Positions 13,861 through 14,484 of a DNA stretch of 14,484 bases are shown piece after piece. Every line of letters starts with the position of its first letter. Within the stretch, counting starts at the first letter, position 1. The DNA is taken from NCBI GenBank assembly GCA_030587365.1, contig JAUQZE010000012.1, positions 1-14,484 on the forward strand, in the 5' to 3' direction. A program made the translations under genes and the position numbers. The DNA is from Candidatus Freyarchaeota archaeon (GTDB lineage: Archaea > Asgardarchaeota > Jordiarchaeia > Jordiarchaeales > Jordiarchaeaceae). The notes under the pieces were generated by a model, which saw only the letters and a list, made by a program, of their open reading frames with translations, did no database searches and was not told the DNA's origin.

Positions 13861-14025
13861 CCAAAAAAACCACAACCTCCTAAAAAGGAATATACTTGGT
13901 TTATCATTACGAAACTTCTTGGATATTAGCTTTTTGATGGTTAACTATTTGGTTATACAATTCTGTAAAGTAGCGGATTCTGCTGATTTGAGCAACTTAA
14001 TTTTTGGGAAAAATGGGAATGAGGT
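13861..14025. repeat. Second copy of the 165-bp intergenic leader (direct repeat of 12442-12606)
   Basis: It aligns with 12442-12606 at a constant offset of 1419 bases and no net gap, from the corrinoid GTG to the stop codon of the preceding methyltransferase. The half nearest the corrinoid start is most alike: AATATACTTGGTTTATCATT is identical in both copies (12469-12488 and 13888-13907). The A8 run of the first copy is degraded here. Confidence 0.75.
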
Positions 14026-14235
14026 TTATTTGATTGATATGGGGTATTTTCCGTATTTCTTCATCGAGTTGATGAATGTTTCGAAGTTTCCGGCTGGGGT
14101 GTCTATTGGAACAGGGTCGCTTATCAAAACGCCGCCGCCTCCGGGAGCAAGTATCTTTATTTTATTTTTAATGTAGTTTTCTATTTCCTCTGGAGTGCCT
14201 TTACTTATGAGAGCTGATCCAACTCCTAATCCATA
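14026..14235 (-). pseudogene. Truncated third UroD-type methyltransferase (C-terminal 70 codons)
   Basis: Minus-strand reading gives a match to the C-terminus of copies A and B, including 'GTPEEIENYIKNKIKIL', 'PGGGGVL' and the identical ending 'KKYGKYPISIK'. Similarity ends at about 14235, at the codon matching the Trp of 'PWLFG'; one codon further upstream the frame meets TGA (14239-14241). The N-terminal ~315 residues are gone. Several conserved residues differ (for example 'SDPVPIDTP' for 'GDQIPRDTP'), so the fragment has been decaying. The cut lies next to the zinc-ribbon gene at the right edge, suggesting insertion of a mobile element. Confidence 0.85.
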
Positions 14236-14250
14236 TGTTCAATAGAAACT

Positions 14251-14260
14251 CCTATATAGG
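14251..14260 (+). promoter_or_regulatory. Palindromic TATA-like element CCTATATAGG
   Basis: A perfect 10-bp palindrome with a TATA core, about 25 bases upstream of ATG 14280. At that distance the transcript would begin at or next to the start codon, which fits a leaderless mRNA and the absence of a ribosome binding site. Confidence 0.45.
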
Positions 14261-14279
14261 TGTAATTCGCTTTTAGATT

Positions 14280-14484
14280 ATGGAACGGCAAGTTGTTGAA
14301 TGCAGGACGAGTTTTGATGCGTGCCCCCTCTGTGGGTCAAGGCTCGTGAAGAAGTACAACTGCAACCCCAGGAAGATTGTAACACTTGAGGGAGAAATCT
14401 ACGTCCTGGAGAGGGTGCTCATGTGCAGCAACCCCGAGTGCGCGGCTAGGGACTGGAGCTTCCATTCAGAGGAGCTGCAAGCGA
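14280..14484 (+). CDS. N-terminal part of a zinc-ribbon protein, possibly a transposase (3' end outside window)
   Basis: 68 codons from ATG 14280 run open to the right edge. Two metal-binding pairs are visible: C15-x2-C18 ('CPLCG') and C49-x4-C54 ('CSNPEC'), with 'RKIVTLEGEIYVLERVLMC' between, forming a zinc ribbon. A Cys ribbon followed by a basic 'TLEG-x-x-Y' strand is typical of the N-terminal DNA-binding part of some archaeal transposases, which is my tentative reading. Composition is visibly GC-rich compared with the methyltransferase genes, like the transposase fragment at the left edge. The position directly beside the truncated third methyltransferase supports a mobile element. The remaining domains are not visible, so the assignment is uncertain. 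Confidence 0.6.
   Translation, partial: MERQVVECRTSFDACPLCGSRLVKKYNCNPRKIVTLEGEIYVLERVLMCSNPECAARDWSFHSEELQA

Noticed and set aside
13610..14176. 188-codon plus-strand frame spanning the decayed array
   Set aside because: It is antisense to methyltransferase B, the corrinoid remnant and the third methyltransferase remnant, and has no domain features.

Overview
The window looks archaeal. TATA-like boxes sit at the expected distance upstream of starts, Shine-Dalgarno sites are strong (GGAGG, GAGGTG), genes end in T-rich tracts, and the gene families are ones common in anaerobic archaea: PadR regulators, DUF35 Zn-ribbon/OB-fold proteins paired with thiolase-fold enzymes, corrinoid proteins and UroD-superfamily methyltransferases. 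A Bathyarchaeia-like or other anaerobic TACK lineage is my best guess, but nothing here fixes the taxon. There is no rRNA or tRNA, and I saw no CRISPR array.

Layout. The left edge (2-178) is the C-terminal end of an IS4/IS5-type DDE transposase, followed by an AT-rich gap. At 592-1659 is a protein joining a winged-helix N-terminus to cysteine clusters and two [4Fe-4S] ferredoxin motifs. At 1863-3003 is a PadR regulator plus HAAS-like membrane protein operon, with a 9-bp inverted repeat at its promoter. A glutaredoxin-like protein (3356-3601) and a small zinc-ribbon protein (3788-3976) follow. From 7594 down to 4201 on the minus strand is a tight four-gene operon, DUF35 - thiolase-like - thiolase-like - DUF35. 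Divergent from it is a PaaK-type acyl-CoA ligase (7893-9380). At 9784-10546 is a two-gene toxin-antitoxin-like pair ending in a nucleotidyltransferase. From 14235 down to 10642 (minus) is a decayed tandem array of [corrinoid protein - UroD-type methyltransferase] units: two intact methyltransferases, one intact corrinoid protein, a 20-codon corrinoid remnant and a 70-codon remnant of a third methyltransferase. The right edge (14280-14484) starts a zinc-ribbon protein, possibly a transposase, whose arrival probably cut the third copy.

How the genes may work together. The ligase would activate a carboxylic acid to its CoA ester, and the DUF35/thiolase-fold operon would act on that ester. Both thiolase-fold proteins appear to lack the nucleophilic Cys and the GHP-loop His of true thiolases. 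This recalls the Ltp2/ChsH2-DUF35 retro-aldolases of steroid side-chain degradation and suggests a C-C lyase or aldolase rather than a thiolase. The corrinoid/UroD genes would move methyl groups through a B12 protein. Both UroD paralogs lack the HxC zinc motif of MtaA/MtbA-type enzymes, so their substrate may be unusual. A combined demethylation plus CoA-ester cleavage route, for example on methoxylated aromatic acids, is an attractive but unproven reading.
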